From Desulfofundulus kuznetsovii DSM 6115 (GTDB lineage Bacteria > Bacillota > Desulfotomaculia > Desulfotomaculales > Desulfovirgulaceae): a stretch of 64,000 nt of DNA. The stretch covers positions 2,487,001 to 2,551,000 of the forward strand of contig NC_015573.1 of NCBI RefSeq assembly GCF_000214705.1, in the 5' to 3' direction. Shown piece by piece: positions 14,489 through 23,346 of the stretch. Numbering within the stretch: position 1 is the first letter of the stretch; the number at the start of each line of letters is the position of its first letter. The position numbers were made by a program, and so were the translations under genes. A model generated the notes under the pieces. That model was not told the origin of the DNA, did no database searches, and saw only the letters and a list, made by a program, of their open reading frames with translations.

Positions 14489-16978
14489 TTAAAAGGTATG
14501 TTCGGTTCTAGCTATAATTTCGTTTTGCAGTTCCGGGGAGAGGTCTACGAAGTAGGCGCTGTAACCGGCAACCCGTACCAGCAGGTTGCGGTATTTTTCC
14601 GGATTCTTCTGGGCGGCCAGCAAGGTTTCCCGGTTGATAACGTTGAACTGCAGATGCCAGAGCTTCAAATCACAGAACGTCCGGATCAGGGACATTAACT
14701 TTCTGGTTCCCTCTTCCCCGGCCACTGATGCCGGGTTTAGCTTCAGGTTTACCAGGCGAGCCGCGCGCTCCTTGGCTCCCATGCATTTGGTGGCGGCTAT
14801 GGAGAGCAGCGTTACAGTCGGCCCTTTTGTATCGGCACCTTGCGACGGGCTACCTCCGTCCGAAAGAGCCTCGCCGGCCTTTCTTCCGTTGGGAGTGGCA
14901 CCTACAATTTTCCCCAGGGGAATGTGGGCTGTAACCGGTACGTACCGCACATCCAGCTCTCCGCCAAAGGCTGTGGGATACCGCCTGGAGAAGCTTAATG
15001 CATGTTCTTCAATGGCCCGGCCTATTGAATCGGCATAAGGATCATTGTTGCCGTATTTGGGTGCGTTCAGGCACATTTGCCGGATAACTTCTTTCCCCTC
15101 AAAGTTGCTGTCCAGTGCCTCCAGCAGTTCAGCCATGGCAATCTTTTTGTCGTCGTATACCAGCTTTTTAATGGCTGCCAGGGAGTCGATCACTGTACCG
15201 TAACCAATTAAATCGTAAAAGCCCAGGTTGATACCGCCCGGTATGTCACCAGAGTGAAGGTCTTTACATTCCTTCATGCACAGGTCGTGTAATACTGAAG
15301 CCATAGGAGCAGCAAAATATTTAGGTCTTAAAGTATCTACCACATACTGCTGGATAAAGGTATGTTTTAAGACAAATTCCTGCTGTTTCAAATAGGCCTG
15401 CCAGAGTTCATCAAAAGTGCCAAAGTTTCGGGGATCACCCGTCCTGGGCCCCACCTGCTCATTGTTAAAGGCCTTTATTTTGCCGTCGTTGAGGGCCATT
15501 TCCAGCACAGCCCCCAGGTTCACCCAGGCGCAGGGGCTGGTATAAGTATCCCGGTTCACCATGCGCACTTCACTGCAGCCGGAGGCGCAGTAATCGTTTG
15601 CCTCTTCAATAGAGGCGCCTTTGGCCAGCAGTAGGGGGATGATCTCTTCGTCATTAAGGAGTTTGGGGAAGCCTGATCCCTCTTTAATAGTTTCACTGAC
15701 TTCATAAAGGAATTTGTCCGGGCTCTGGGCGTGTATTCTGGCCGCCAGGTCGGGATAATTTAGCGGAAACTCCCGTTTGGACCGCAGGATAAGATAGGAC
15801 AGCTCATTAGTGGCATCGCGCCCGTCCCGGGTCTTACCGCCAATGGTTAGCGCTTCCCAGTGGGAATAGCCCTCGGTAAAGGCTGCCCCGGCCGGCGATA
15901 CTTTCAGGTTAACGAACTGAGCCATGTTCACCCAGAGATGCTCCAGTAATTCCAGCGCCCCTTCCTCGGTAATACGTCCCTCCTCCAGATCCTTTTTGTA
16001 GTAAGGATATAAATACTGATCCATGCGCCCATTTCCGACCACAGCGCCAATGCACTGCTCCAGTCTGGAAACCACCTGGGTGAGCCATACCGATTGCACG
16101 GCTTCATGGAAAGTGCGGGCCGGATTTTCCGGTACCCACTGGCAGACACGGGCGATCTCCAGTAGCTCGCTTTTCCTCTGCTCGTCTTTTTCCCTTTCGG
16201 CCATGCTGGCGGCCAGTTGCGCGTATCGTTTAGCGAAGGTAATTACTGCCTCGCAGGCCATGATGGCCGCTTCCAAGAAGGGCTTCTTTTCCACCGTGTC
16301 CTTCGGATTGAGCGGGTCCAGAGCGGCCAGTTTCTCTTCGGCTTCTCTCTTTAAATCTCCGAAGCCTCTTTTTAACACTTTCTCGTAATCATGAACCCAC
16401 TGCAGCGAATTACGAATGCTGGCCGTCTGGGTCACCACGTATCTTTGTATAAAGATATTCTCAGAGTCAAAGATTAACTTCCTTGTTTCCTCGGGCAGAG
16501 CAGCATAAAGAAGTTCGTGAAACGTTCTGCCTTTCCAGTATGGCGCTATTTCTTCTTTGATCACCCGCACATCTTCTTCCGTAATCCGGTAGGATGTCCT
16601 GCCGGTGGTTAAACGGTCGATGGCCTTGTCCAGGAAGCTGCCGTCCAGTTCCGGGTAGATCAGCCCGTGCCTCCCCGGTCGGCCGTCCGCCCGCCCCACG
16701 ATCAGATCATTTTCCCCAATGTAAACAGGTATGTTTTCCACGATATGTTTTAATGCTTTAGCCCACCTGAGTACAATGGGCTGTCCTTCGGTTTCTTTAA
16801 AGGATTCGGTAAACAGGCGGGCCCTGTCCACACTGATCCAGGGAACGGTATGCCGGATGTCATTCAATATTTTATAAACCCTTTCCCTGCCCTTTTGCAT
16901 CTGCTTATAGTCCAGCGTGCCGGTTTGTTCTTTATAGATTCTTTCTTCCTGTGGCGTGAGAACCGTACAACAGGACAT
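14489..16978 (-). CDS. Glycyl-radical C-S lyase, isethionate sulfite-lyase-like
   Basis: The 829-residue protein is a full glycyl-radical enzyme: PFL-type N-terminal domain, Cys loop DYCASGCSEVR (C468, E470) and C-terminal glycyl loop VRVAGYSAYF (G805). Counting residues, R189 and Q193 (IRNSLQ), W374 and R678 also occur exactly at the positions I recall for Bilophila isethionate sulfite-lyase IslA, with the same 337-residue Cys-Gly spacing, unlike choline lyase or diol dehydratase. Position 682 is Val where I recall Phe, which may mean a larger substrate such as 2,3-dihydroxypropane-1-sulfonate. The expected reaction is C-S cleavage giving sulfite and a carbonyl product. AAGGGGG precedes the ATG. 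O2-sensitive, cytoplasmic. Confidence 0.8.
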   Translation of the reverse strand: MSCCTVLTPQEERIYKEQTGTLDYKQMQKGRERVYKILNDIRHTVPWISVDRARLFTESFKETEGQPIVLRWAKALKHIVENIPVYIGENDLIVGRADGRPGRHGLIYPELDGSFLDKAIDRLTTGRTSYRITEEDVRVIKEEIAPYWKGRTFHELLYAALPEETRKLIFDSENIFIQRYVVTQTASIRNSLQWVHDYEKVLKRGFGDLKREAEEKLAALDPLNPKDTVEKKPFLEAAIMACEAVITFAKRYAQLAASMAEREKDEQRKSELLEIARVCQWVPENPARTFHEAVQSVWLTQVVSRLEQCIGAVVGNGRMDQYLYPYYKKDLEEGRITEEGALELLEHLWVNMAQFVNLKVSPAGAAFTEGYSHWEALTIGGKTRDGRDATNELSYLILRSKREFPLNYPDLAARIHAQSPDKFLYEVSETIKEGSGFPKLLNDEEIIPLLLAKGASIEEANDYCASGCSEVRMVNRDTYTSPCAWVNLGAVLEMALNDGKIKAFNNEQVGPRTGDPRNFGTFDELWQAYLKQQEFVLKHTFIQQYVVDTLRPKYFAAPMASVLHDLCMKECKDLHSGDIPGGINLGFYDLIGYGTVIDSLAAIKKLVYDDKKIAMAELLEALDSNFEGKEVIRQMCLNAPKYGNNDPYADSIGRAIEEHALSFSRRYPTAFGGELDVRYVPVTAHIPLGKIVGATPNGRKAGEALSDGGSPSQGADTKGPTVTLLSIAATKCMGAKERAARLVNLKLNPASVAGEEGTRKLMSLIRTFCDLKLWHLQFNVINRETLLAAQKNPEKYRNLLVRVAGYSAYFVDLSPELQNEIIARTEHTF

Positions 16979-17077
16979 GAAGAATTCCCCCTTTTTTATA
17001 TTAAAAGTCTTTGATGAATTTACCTTCCAGCGGGGCCGGGATGCGGGCTACACCTGTCATTTTTTAAAAGCTATTTT

Positions 17078-17905
17078 TTAGATATAAAGACCACCGTTGG
17101 GGCTGATTACCTGGCCAATCATGTAGCCGGCATCATCGGAAGCCAGGTAAACGGCCAGGGAAGCATATTCTTCTATCTTGCCTATCCTACCCACAGGGAT
17201 CCACTGCATGAGACGGTTTCTTCTCTCAGGGGACATTTGGTTAATTCCCCGCATGAAGGTTTCCGTCTCGATATATCCGGGAGCAATGCAGTTGACACAT
17301 ATACCCGCACCGGCCACCTCGTGGGCCACAGACTTGGTAAAGGCCACCACGGCTCCTTTTGCAGCCGAATAGTTGGGGCTGTGGGAACTCATGGCTGAAA
17401 TCCCGGCTATTGAGGCAATATTAATGATTCTGCCATAGCCCTTATCCTCCATGATCTTGAGGGCCTCACGGGTGCAATAGAAAACGCCGTTGACATTCAC
17501 TTCAAACATGCGTTGCCATTCCTCATCGCTCATGTTGCGGGTGATCTGCAGGGAGTGCCTTGGAACCGGGGTGGTTACAAGATCCAGGTGCCTCATTCTG
17601 TCCTTCACGCCGGCTTCATGGGAACGGAAGATTCCGGCGTTATTAACCAGAATATCTATAGTGCCGAACCGTTCCAGGAGCCGGGCGAACATGTTTTTTA
17701 CCTCCTGACTGGAAGATACATCCGCCCTGATCCCCAATGCTTCGGCGCCCAGAGCTTCTATCTCCTGCACCACCTTTTGCAGCCGCTCCTCATTTCTGCC
17801 GCTGATGGCCACCTTGGCTCCTTCCCGGGCAAATGCCAGGGCAATTCCCCGTCCCAGACCGGCAGTTCCCCCGGTTATCAGTGCTACCTTATCCTTAAGT
17901 TTCAT
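17078..17905 (-). CDS. Short-chain dehydrogenase/reductase with an extra loop
   Basis: Classical SDR of about 275 residues: cofactor motif TGGTAGLG, RADVSS, NNAG, catalytic Ser in NIASIAGIS and Y-S-A-A-K. ATG at 17905 (MKLKDKVALITGG) follows GAGGGG by 6 bases and is preferred to upstream starts. About 28 extra residues (around SHEAGVKDRMRHLDLVTTP) follow NNAGIF and are not in FabG-type enzymes; they may shape the substrate site or an oligomer contact. It lies between the transporter and the lyase, so it probably oxidises or reduces the lyase substrate or its carbonyl product (sulfoacetaldehyde/isethionate or hydroxyacetone). Which one cannot be told. Confidence 0.88.
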   Translation of the reverse strand: MKLKDKVALITGGTAGLGRGIALAFAREGAKVAISGRNEERLQKVVQEIEALGAEALGIRADVSSSQEVKNMFARLLERFGTIDILVNNAGIFRSHEAGVKDRMRHLDLVTTPVPRHSLQITRNMSDEEWQRMFEVNVNGVFYCTREALKIMEDKGYGRIINIASIAGISAMSSHSPNYSAAKGAVVAFTKSVAHEVAGAGICVNCIAPGYIETETFMRGINQMSPERRNRLMQWIPVGRIGKIEEYASLAVYLASDDAGYMIGQVISPNGGLYI

Positions 17906-18018
17906 AGCCATCCCCTCTCTTTTTTCCACAATATAACACCCGAATACCCGGACGGCAGCCGCCTCCCGTTACCCTTTCCGGGATGACTGCCGTCCAGGAA
18001 TTTTAGGGTGTGTGATCC

Positions 18019-19455
18019 TTATAATTTTGCATCTTCAATAGAAAACTGAGCCTTTATCTGTTCACCGCTCAGAGTGGAACCGGTTTCCTCTACGCTGCGG
18101 CGGGCAGTTTCCTGCCCCCAAATCATGAGCGGGATCACAAACACTATAAAGGCAGCCGCCACAAACCAGAACACCGCTTTCACCCCGCCAGCGTTGAGGA
18201 TGAAAGGAATATAGTAAGCTGCCAGAACCCCGCCCAGGAGCCTGGCCACGGCTTCACCCACTCCGGTCCCTACTCCCCGCAGGTGAGTGGGGTATTGCTC
18301 GGCAATATAGATTTTGGCCGACGGCAGGGTGCCAAAGCCGAAGAAAGCCGCGATAAAACCACCAATTATTAACCCCGCCAGGCTGGAAAACTGTGCCAGC
18401 ATCACCATCCCTACAGCTGCCAGAATACTATAGATGAAGTAGACCGGTTTGCGGCCGTAAACATCGGAGAGGTAGCCGATTGCCACTTCACCGATACCGC
18501 CAATAACCATCATTGCCCCGGTGAAGAGGATGGCGTTTTCCATGGCAAACCCCCTGGTGGCAAAGATGGTCGGCGCATAAACCAGCATGGCGTACCAGCA
18601 GATCATGGAACCGGTATATAGCCCCCAGGAAACGAGGCTTCGGGACAGGTAGGGCTGTTTGAAGATTGAGGCAACCCCCACCTGTTTTTTCTCGGTCTGC
18701 TGGTTTTGCAAAGATCTGAGAATGCCGGGGTTGATCAAATTCTCATCGTGTTCCAGGCCTGCTTCATCTTCCAGGCGATTTACCAGCTTTCGTACCTCAT
18801 CTATTCGTCCCTGTTGTAGCAACCAGCGCGGTGATTCCGGAAGACACAAGGCCAATACTATAACGTAGAGTATGGGCAGTCCACCAGCAATGAAAGGAAT
18901 CCGCCAGGCCACATCCAGGGGGAATTGAGACAGAGCCCAGGCACCGACAATACTGGGCAGTACGTAGGCCGCACAAAGGATGGCGTTCTGCCAGCTAACC
19001 ACCGTACCCCGCCATTTGGCACCTACAAACTCGGAAATTAGCAGGTAAGGAATGGGGAAAACTGCACCCTCGCCCAGGCCAGCAATAAAACGCATGATAA
19101 CTACCCAGTACAGGTTGGGAATTAAAGCACCAATGCCGGTAAAAAAGGCAAACCAGGCTACACCATAGACAAGAACTTTCTTGCGGCCGAATTTATCAAT
19201 CAGCCGACCGGCAAAATAAACACCGATAACTATGCCCAAGGTGGAAGACGTACCTAGCAGGCCAACATCGCCCGGAGTCAGGTTCCAAAGCTTCTTTAAG
19301 ACAAGCACCGTTTGACCCACAATGCCGATATCAAAGGCTTCAATGACCCAGGTTAGGGCCAGCAGAGCCATGATCAGAATGGTACTCCTGGTAACCGGAA
19401 TCCGATCCAATCGCGTCAGGAGATTAATCTCTTCTTTTCTGGCAACGCCGGTCAT
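18019..19455 (-). CDS. MFS transporter (metabolite:H+ symporter type)
   Basis: The 478-residue protein starts with ATG at 19455 after AAGGAGG. It has about 12 membrane segments and both MFS signatures, GRLIDKFGRKKV after TM2 and GYLSDVYGRKPV after TM8, plus RFIAGLGEGAVFPIP and PESPRWLLQQGR before the central loop, as in the sugar/aromatic-acid:H+ symporters. It is first in the operon with the SDR, lyase and activase, so it probably imports the sulfonate substrate. The call of the substrate depends wholly on the lyase. Confidence 0.85.
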   Translation of the reverse strand: MTGVARKEEINLLTRLDRIPVTRSTILIMALLALTWVIEAFDIGIVGQTVLVLKKLWNLTPGDVGLLGTSSTLGIVIGVYFAGRLIDKFGRKKVLVYGVAWFAFFTGIGALIPNLYWVVIMRFIAGLGEGAVFPIPYLLISEFVGAKWRGTVVSWQNAILCAAYVLPSIVGAWALSQFPLDVAWRIPFIAGGLPILYVIVLALCLPESPRWLLQQGRIDEVRKLVNRLEDEAGLEHDENLINPGILRSLQNQQTEKKQVGVASIFKQPYLSRSLVSWGLYTGSMICWYAMLVYAPTIFATRGFAMENAILFTGAMMVIGGIGEVAIGYLSDVYGRKPVYFIYSILAAVGMVMLAQFSSLAGLIIGGFIAAFFGFGTLPSAKIYIAEQYPTHLRGVGTGVGEAVARLLGGVLAAYYIPFILNAGGVKAVFWFVAAAFIVFVIPLMIWGQETARRSVEETGSTLSGEQIKAQFSIEDAKL

Positions 19456-19912
19456 TGTTATCCTCCTTTTCTGGAGCAAAACTGGTTTGGTATTTTTTAT
19501 TTTCACTCATGTGGTTTACAAGGATAAAACCACCTGGTTCAGCACCTCTTAGATCCACTATGAATCCTCAAATGGTATGAATTTTATCCGTAAACAATTA
19601 TTACAGGAGACCAATGTTCGTGAATTTGCATGTACCCCTCCCTTTTTTAAATAATAATTACCTTTCCCTAACCTTACTTTGTCCTGCTCTTATCAACTCT
19701 TTTCTCACCACCCCTTAACTTCTTTATTCTAAGATCCTCTGCCCAATGGGCCAGAATTTTTCAACCACCCGGACCTGCCAGGCAACATTGTGATTGCTGG
19801 GCATGAACTTGTGATAACAAGCACATGTATAATAAAACATTAAACAGAAAAATAACCCAGTGCTTCCTTATTCAGACGACGTTACGTAATGACGTACGTA
19901 CCAGTTATTCAT
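19456..19912 (-). other. Long untranslated leader of the lyase operon
   Basis: From the promoter at 19913-19941 to the ATG at 19455 there are about 450 bases without a coding frame. I see short local inverted repeats but no known riboswitch. The stretch 19942-20090 up to the rnj terminator holds nothing that I recognise. Confidence 0.4.
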
Positions 19913-19941
19913 ATTATAAAATGACCAGTCATCTTTGTCAA
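19913..19941 (-). promoter_or_regulatory. Consensus sigma-A promoter with operator in the spacer
   Basis: On the minus strand TTGACA (19936-19941), a 17-bp spacer and TATAAT (19913-19918) are all perfect. The spacer carries the palindrome ATGACCAGTCAT (19921-19932), and palindromic TACGTA runs follow near +1 (19880-19901). A perfect promoter whose spacer is an operator suggests tight repression, probably by the cluster's GntR protein (inference). Confidence 0.75.
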
Positions 19942-20090
19942 CTAGCCGACAAAAAAGTTGTGAAACCGTCTGTGATATTGTCAGGGTAAAATCCGTCAGT
20001 GAAAATGTTTTGAAGCTATAGGGCACATTAAGGCCAAACCGACCTTTAAAAACCTTTAAAAATAAAAATAAAATTCATGGAAATAAATAA

Positions 20091-20122
20091 GCCGGAAGGC
20101 CTTTGTTCCACGGCTTTCCGGC
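20091..20122 (-). terminator. Terminator after rnj
   Basis: GCCGGAAGGCC and GGCTTTCCGGC form a stem, and the minus strand continues TTATTTATTT. It closes the dap-rnj operon. Confidence 0.75.
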
Positions 20123-20139
20123 CCTTTATGATTCGGTGA

Positions 20140-21804
20140 TCATACTTCCATGATGATGGGTAAAATCATGGGCCTTCTCCTTGTTTTTTCATAGAGGAAC
20201 TTCCCTAACACGTCTCTTACCTGTGCCTTAATAGCCGCCCATTCCGAAAGACCCCGATCGTTGCATTTTTCCAGGGCCTCCTTGACCCTTTGCCGGGCTT
20301 CTTCCATCAATTGCTCGGATTCCCGCACATAAACAAAGCCCCTGGAAACAATATCCGGCCCGGCCATAACCTGGCCCAATTCGCGATTGATGGTCACGAC
20401 CACGATCAGGATCCCGTCCTGGGAAAGCTGCCTGCGGTCCCGCAGTACAATGTTACCCACATCACCCACGCCCAAACCATCCACCAGCACGCGCCCGGCC
20501 GTTACCCGCCCGGCAATACGACCGGAACGCCGGGTAAACTCCAGCACCTGGCCGTTTTCAGCCACAAAAATATTTTCCGCTGGAATGCCCATACTGCGGG
20601 CCAGATCCGCATGTTTGATCAACATGCGGTACTCACCATGCACCGGCACGAAAAACCGGGGCTTGACCAGGTTGATCATCAGTTTAAGTTCTTCCTGGCT
20701 GGGGTGGCCGCTCACATGAATGCCTGAAACCGCCTCATAGATAACATGGGCACCCTGCTTGAACAGTTGATCGATAATCCGCGCCACCAGCTTTTCGTTG
20801 CCTGGAATGGGAATGGCGGAAATAATGATGGTATCACCGGGAAGAATTTCCACCTGCCGGTGATCCCCCAGGGCCATCCTGGTAAGAGCTGACATGGGCT
20901 CACCCTGGCTGCCCGTACACAAGAAGACCACTTTATTTTTAGGTAGACGGTTGGCCTCTTCCAGTTCTACCAGGGTTCCCTCGGGAATATGAAGGTAACC
21001 CAGTTCGTGGGCTATATTGATCACATTAATCATGCTGCGGCCAATCACCGCCACCTTGCGGTCGTAACGGTGGGCGGTGGTAATGGCCTGCTGCAAGCGG
21101 TGCACATTGGAAGCAAAGGAGGCTACAATAATACGTTCTTTAGCCTGCCGGAAGGTCTCATCAAAGGTGGCCCCAACAACCCGTTCCGACATGGTATAGC
21201 CGGGCCGCTCCACGTTGGTGCTGTCAGACAGCAACACCAGCACGCCCCGTTCCCCTAATTGGGCGAAACGATAAAAGTCGGTAACCTCTCCGTCCACCGG
21301 GGTTTGATCGATTTTAAAGTCCCCGGTGTGCACAATAACTCCCACCGGCGTGTGAACGGCCACGGCTACCGCATCAGGAATACTGTGGGACACCCGGATA
21401 AATTCTACCTTAAAAGGACCGATCGTCACCGTATCCCGGGGCTTAACCACCTGCAAATTTGCCTCGCCGGCCAATCCTTGTTCCTTAAGCTTACCCTGGA
21501 GCAAACCCAGGGTAAGCCTGGTCCCGTAGATGGGCACGTTCAACTGCTTAAGTACATAAGGCAGGGCACCGATGTGATCCTCGTGTCCGTGGGTAAGCAC
21601 TATACCGCGCACAGCATCTTTATTTTCCAGGAGATAAGTGATATCGGGGATCACCACGTCGATCCCCAACATCTCTTCCTCCGGAAACATTAAACCGCAG
21701 TCTATAACCAGAATATTTTCCCCGAATCTCACCGCCATCATGTTTTTCCCGATCTCACCAAGTCCCCCGAGGGGGATCAGAGCCAGTCTTGGTTCCTTGG
21801 CCAA
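20140..21804 (-). CDS. rnj: Ribonuclease J
   Basis: The metallo-beta-lactamase/beta-CASP RNase has the zinc motif LTHGHEDHIGA, GDFKID, LLSDSTN and the C-terminal beta-CASP blocks (GRSMINV, CTGSQGEPMSALTRMA, ISGHPSQEE-type VSGHPSQEELK). At 554 residues it is the standard length. The start is TTG at 21804 (MAKEPRLAL) after AGGAGGT, not the longer frame. It processes and degrades mRNA 5' to 3'. It follows dapA as in Bacillus; normally tepA and spoIIIE come next, but here 7.7 kb of accessory genes intervene. Confidence 0.97.
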   Translation of the reverse strand: MAKEPRLALIPLGGLGEIGKNMMAVRFGENILVIDCGLMFPEEEMLGIDVVIPDITYLLENKDAVRGIVLTHGHEDHIGALPYVLKQLNVPIYGTRLTLGLLQGKLKEQGLAGEANLQVVKPRDTVTIGPFKVEFIRVSHSIPDAVAVAVHTPVGVIVHTGDFKIDQTPVDGEVTDFYRFAQLGERGVLVLLSDSTNVERPGYTMSERVVGATFDETFRQAKERIIVASFASNVHRLQQAITTAHRYDRKVAVIGRSMINVINIAHELGYLHIPEGTLVELEEANRLPKNKVVFLCTGSQGEPMSALTRMALGDHRQVEILPGDTIIISAIPIPGNEKLVARIIDQLFKQGAHVIYEAVSGIHVSGHPSQEELKLMINLVKPRFFVPVHGEYRMLIKHADLARSMGIPAENIFVAENGQVLEFTRRSGRIAGRVTAGRVLVDGLGVGDVGNIVLRDRRQLSQDGILIVVVTINRELGQVMAGPDIVSRGFVYVRESEQLMEEARQRVKEALEKCNDRGLSEWAAIKAQVRDVLGKFLYEKTRRRPMILPIIMEV

Positions 21805-22071
21805 AAACGCACCTCCTAACCTGTTTTTCAAAAAATCACTAAGTCACAAGTTCCCGGTGAGAAAAAACAGGAGAAGGCGGGGAAAATATTCCGTTGTTAA
21901 CGTAGTTTTGTTGGCAACTCAATTAAATCCCGATGCTAATTATACTGGATTCCCTCCCGCTATACAAGGGCCGCTGCCGTCCTGGCCTAATAAAATAATT
22001 GCCAGAAAGCCTGCCCCCTTATAAACTCGATAAAAAAATGGGCCATAACTGCCCACATAAACGCTCTTAAT

Positions 22072-22351
22072 AGATACTGTCGCATAACCAGTTGGGCGGA
22101 GTAAATATTCAGTGAACCCGGTTGGGTGCTGCCCAGCACTCACCCAAATATGACTTTGTTCCCGGTGTTTCAGGTCTAATTAACACATCCGGTTTTGGGA
22201 AGAGCCAGTGCCACGGTGAGTGCTGGGTCCTCGCTCACTCCAGTGCTTCGCGCCGACAGCACCGCACCCTTGTCATAACGGTTCTACTGAATATTTATAT
22301 TTACGGAGGCGGTCGTCCCTCGCCGCTCCATGCTCCTTAGCGACGACCGCC
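22072..22351. repeat. Composite MITE-like repeat between dapA and rnj
   Basis: The 580-bp gap 21832-22411 holds AGATACTGTCGCATAACC at 22072, the same end as the repeats at 28.4 and 31.9 kb, and at the other side GGCGGTCGTC (22308)/GACGACCGCC (22342-22351). Nested in it is a unit of about 196 bp with 12-bp perfect ends TAAATATTCAGT (22102-22113) and ACTGAATATTTA (22286-22297). It looks like one repeat inserted into another. The rest of the gap is without features. Confidence 0.6.
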
Positions 22352-22411
22352 CCATGGCAATCCCCGCACCGCCTCCGATCGCTCTACGCGAGAGACGTCC
22401 CGGCCGGAGAG

Positions 22412-23305
22412 TCAAATCAACTTCAAGCTGGCCAGCACGTTTTTAATGGTTTCCTTTTCCTGGGCCGTAGCTTCGACCAGGGGCAAACGGGGCGCCCCCA
22501 CCTGATAGCCCAGCAAATTGAGGGCTGCTTTTATGGGCACCGGGTTGGTAGTGATGAACATGGTCTTGAAAACCGGGAAAAGTTCCAGGTGAATCTGCGT
22601 GGCCAGGGTCGTGTTTCCGGCCGTAAAGGCATTGACCATTTCCTTAATCCGCAGTCCCACCACATGGGAGCAAACGCTGACCACACCCTTAGCCCCTAAA
22701 GCCATCATGGGCAGGGTCAGGGAATCATCACCGCTGTAAATGGCAAAATCATCGGGTAGGGACCGGCGCAATTCACTGACCTGGTCCAGGCTGCCGGATG
22801 CTTCTTTGATTGCTACAATGTTTTCGATTTGGGCCAGCCGGGCCACCGTTGCCGGGAGAACGTTGACTCCCGTCCGGCCGGGAATGTTGTAAAGCATTAC
22901 CGGAAGATTGGTACTGTTGGCAATGGCCTTAAAATGCTCATATAACCCGTCCTGGGACGGCTTGTTGTAATAAGGCGCCACGAGCATTACGCCGTCCACG
23001 CCCACCTTTTCGGCCATCTGGGTGAGGGTGATACTCTCGGCAGTGTTGTAGCTCCCGGTTCCGGCAATTACCGTAGCCTGCCCGCCAACCTCTTCCACCA
23101 CCACCCGGAAGAGCTCAATCTTCTCGTCCTTGGTCAGGGTGGGAGACTCACCGGTAGTACCACACACTACCAGTCCATCGGAACCGGATTGTACCAGATA
23201 ACGGGCCAGTTTTCTGGCTTGCTGGAAATCCACCGCCAGATCCTTACCAAAGGGCGTCACCATAGCGGTGAGCACACGCCCAAAATCAACGGCCAAAATA
23301 TTCAC
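22412..23305 (-). CDS. dapA: 4-hydroxy-tetrahydrodipicolinate synthase
   Basis: Class I aldolase, 297 aa: Schiff-base Lys167 (IVAIKEASG), Tyr139 and Arg144 ([10 protein letters not shown]), GTTGES near 49-54. It condenses pyruvate and aspartate semialdehyde for lysine, peptidoglycan and dipicolinate. GTG at 23305 lies very close to AAGGAAGG, so TTG three codons in (23296) is also possible. It lies with asd, dapG, dapB and spoVF, so its product feeds spore dipicolinate directly. Confidence 0.97.
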   Translation of the reverse strand: MNILAVDFGRVLTAMVTPFGKDLAVDFQQARKLARYLVQSGSDGLVVCGTTGESPTLTKDEKIELFRVVVEEVGGQATVIAGTGSYNTAESITLTQMAEKVGVDGVMLVAPYYNKPSQDGLYEHFKAIANSTNLPVMLYNIPGRTGVNVLPATVARLAQIENIVAIKEASGSLDQVSELRRSLPDDFAIYSGDDSLTLPMMALGAKGVVSVCSHVVGLRIKEMVNAFTAGNTTLATQIHLELFPVFKTMFITTNPVPIKAALNLLGYQVGAPRLPLVEATAQEKETIKNVLASLKLI

Positions 23306-23346
23306 CTTCCTTCTTCCGTATTAAGGCGTACCGCTTTACCCACTAC

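Noticed and set aside
22102-22297. Folded RNA gene or tRNA-like structure
   Set aside because: Perfect 12-bp ends and relation to repeats at 45.4 and 63.2 kb fit a mobile repeat; no tRNA features such as the T-loop were found.
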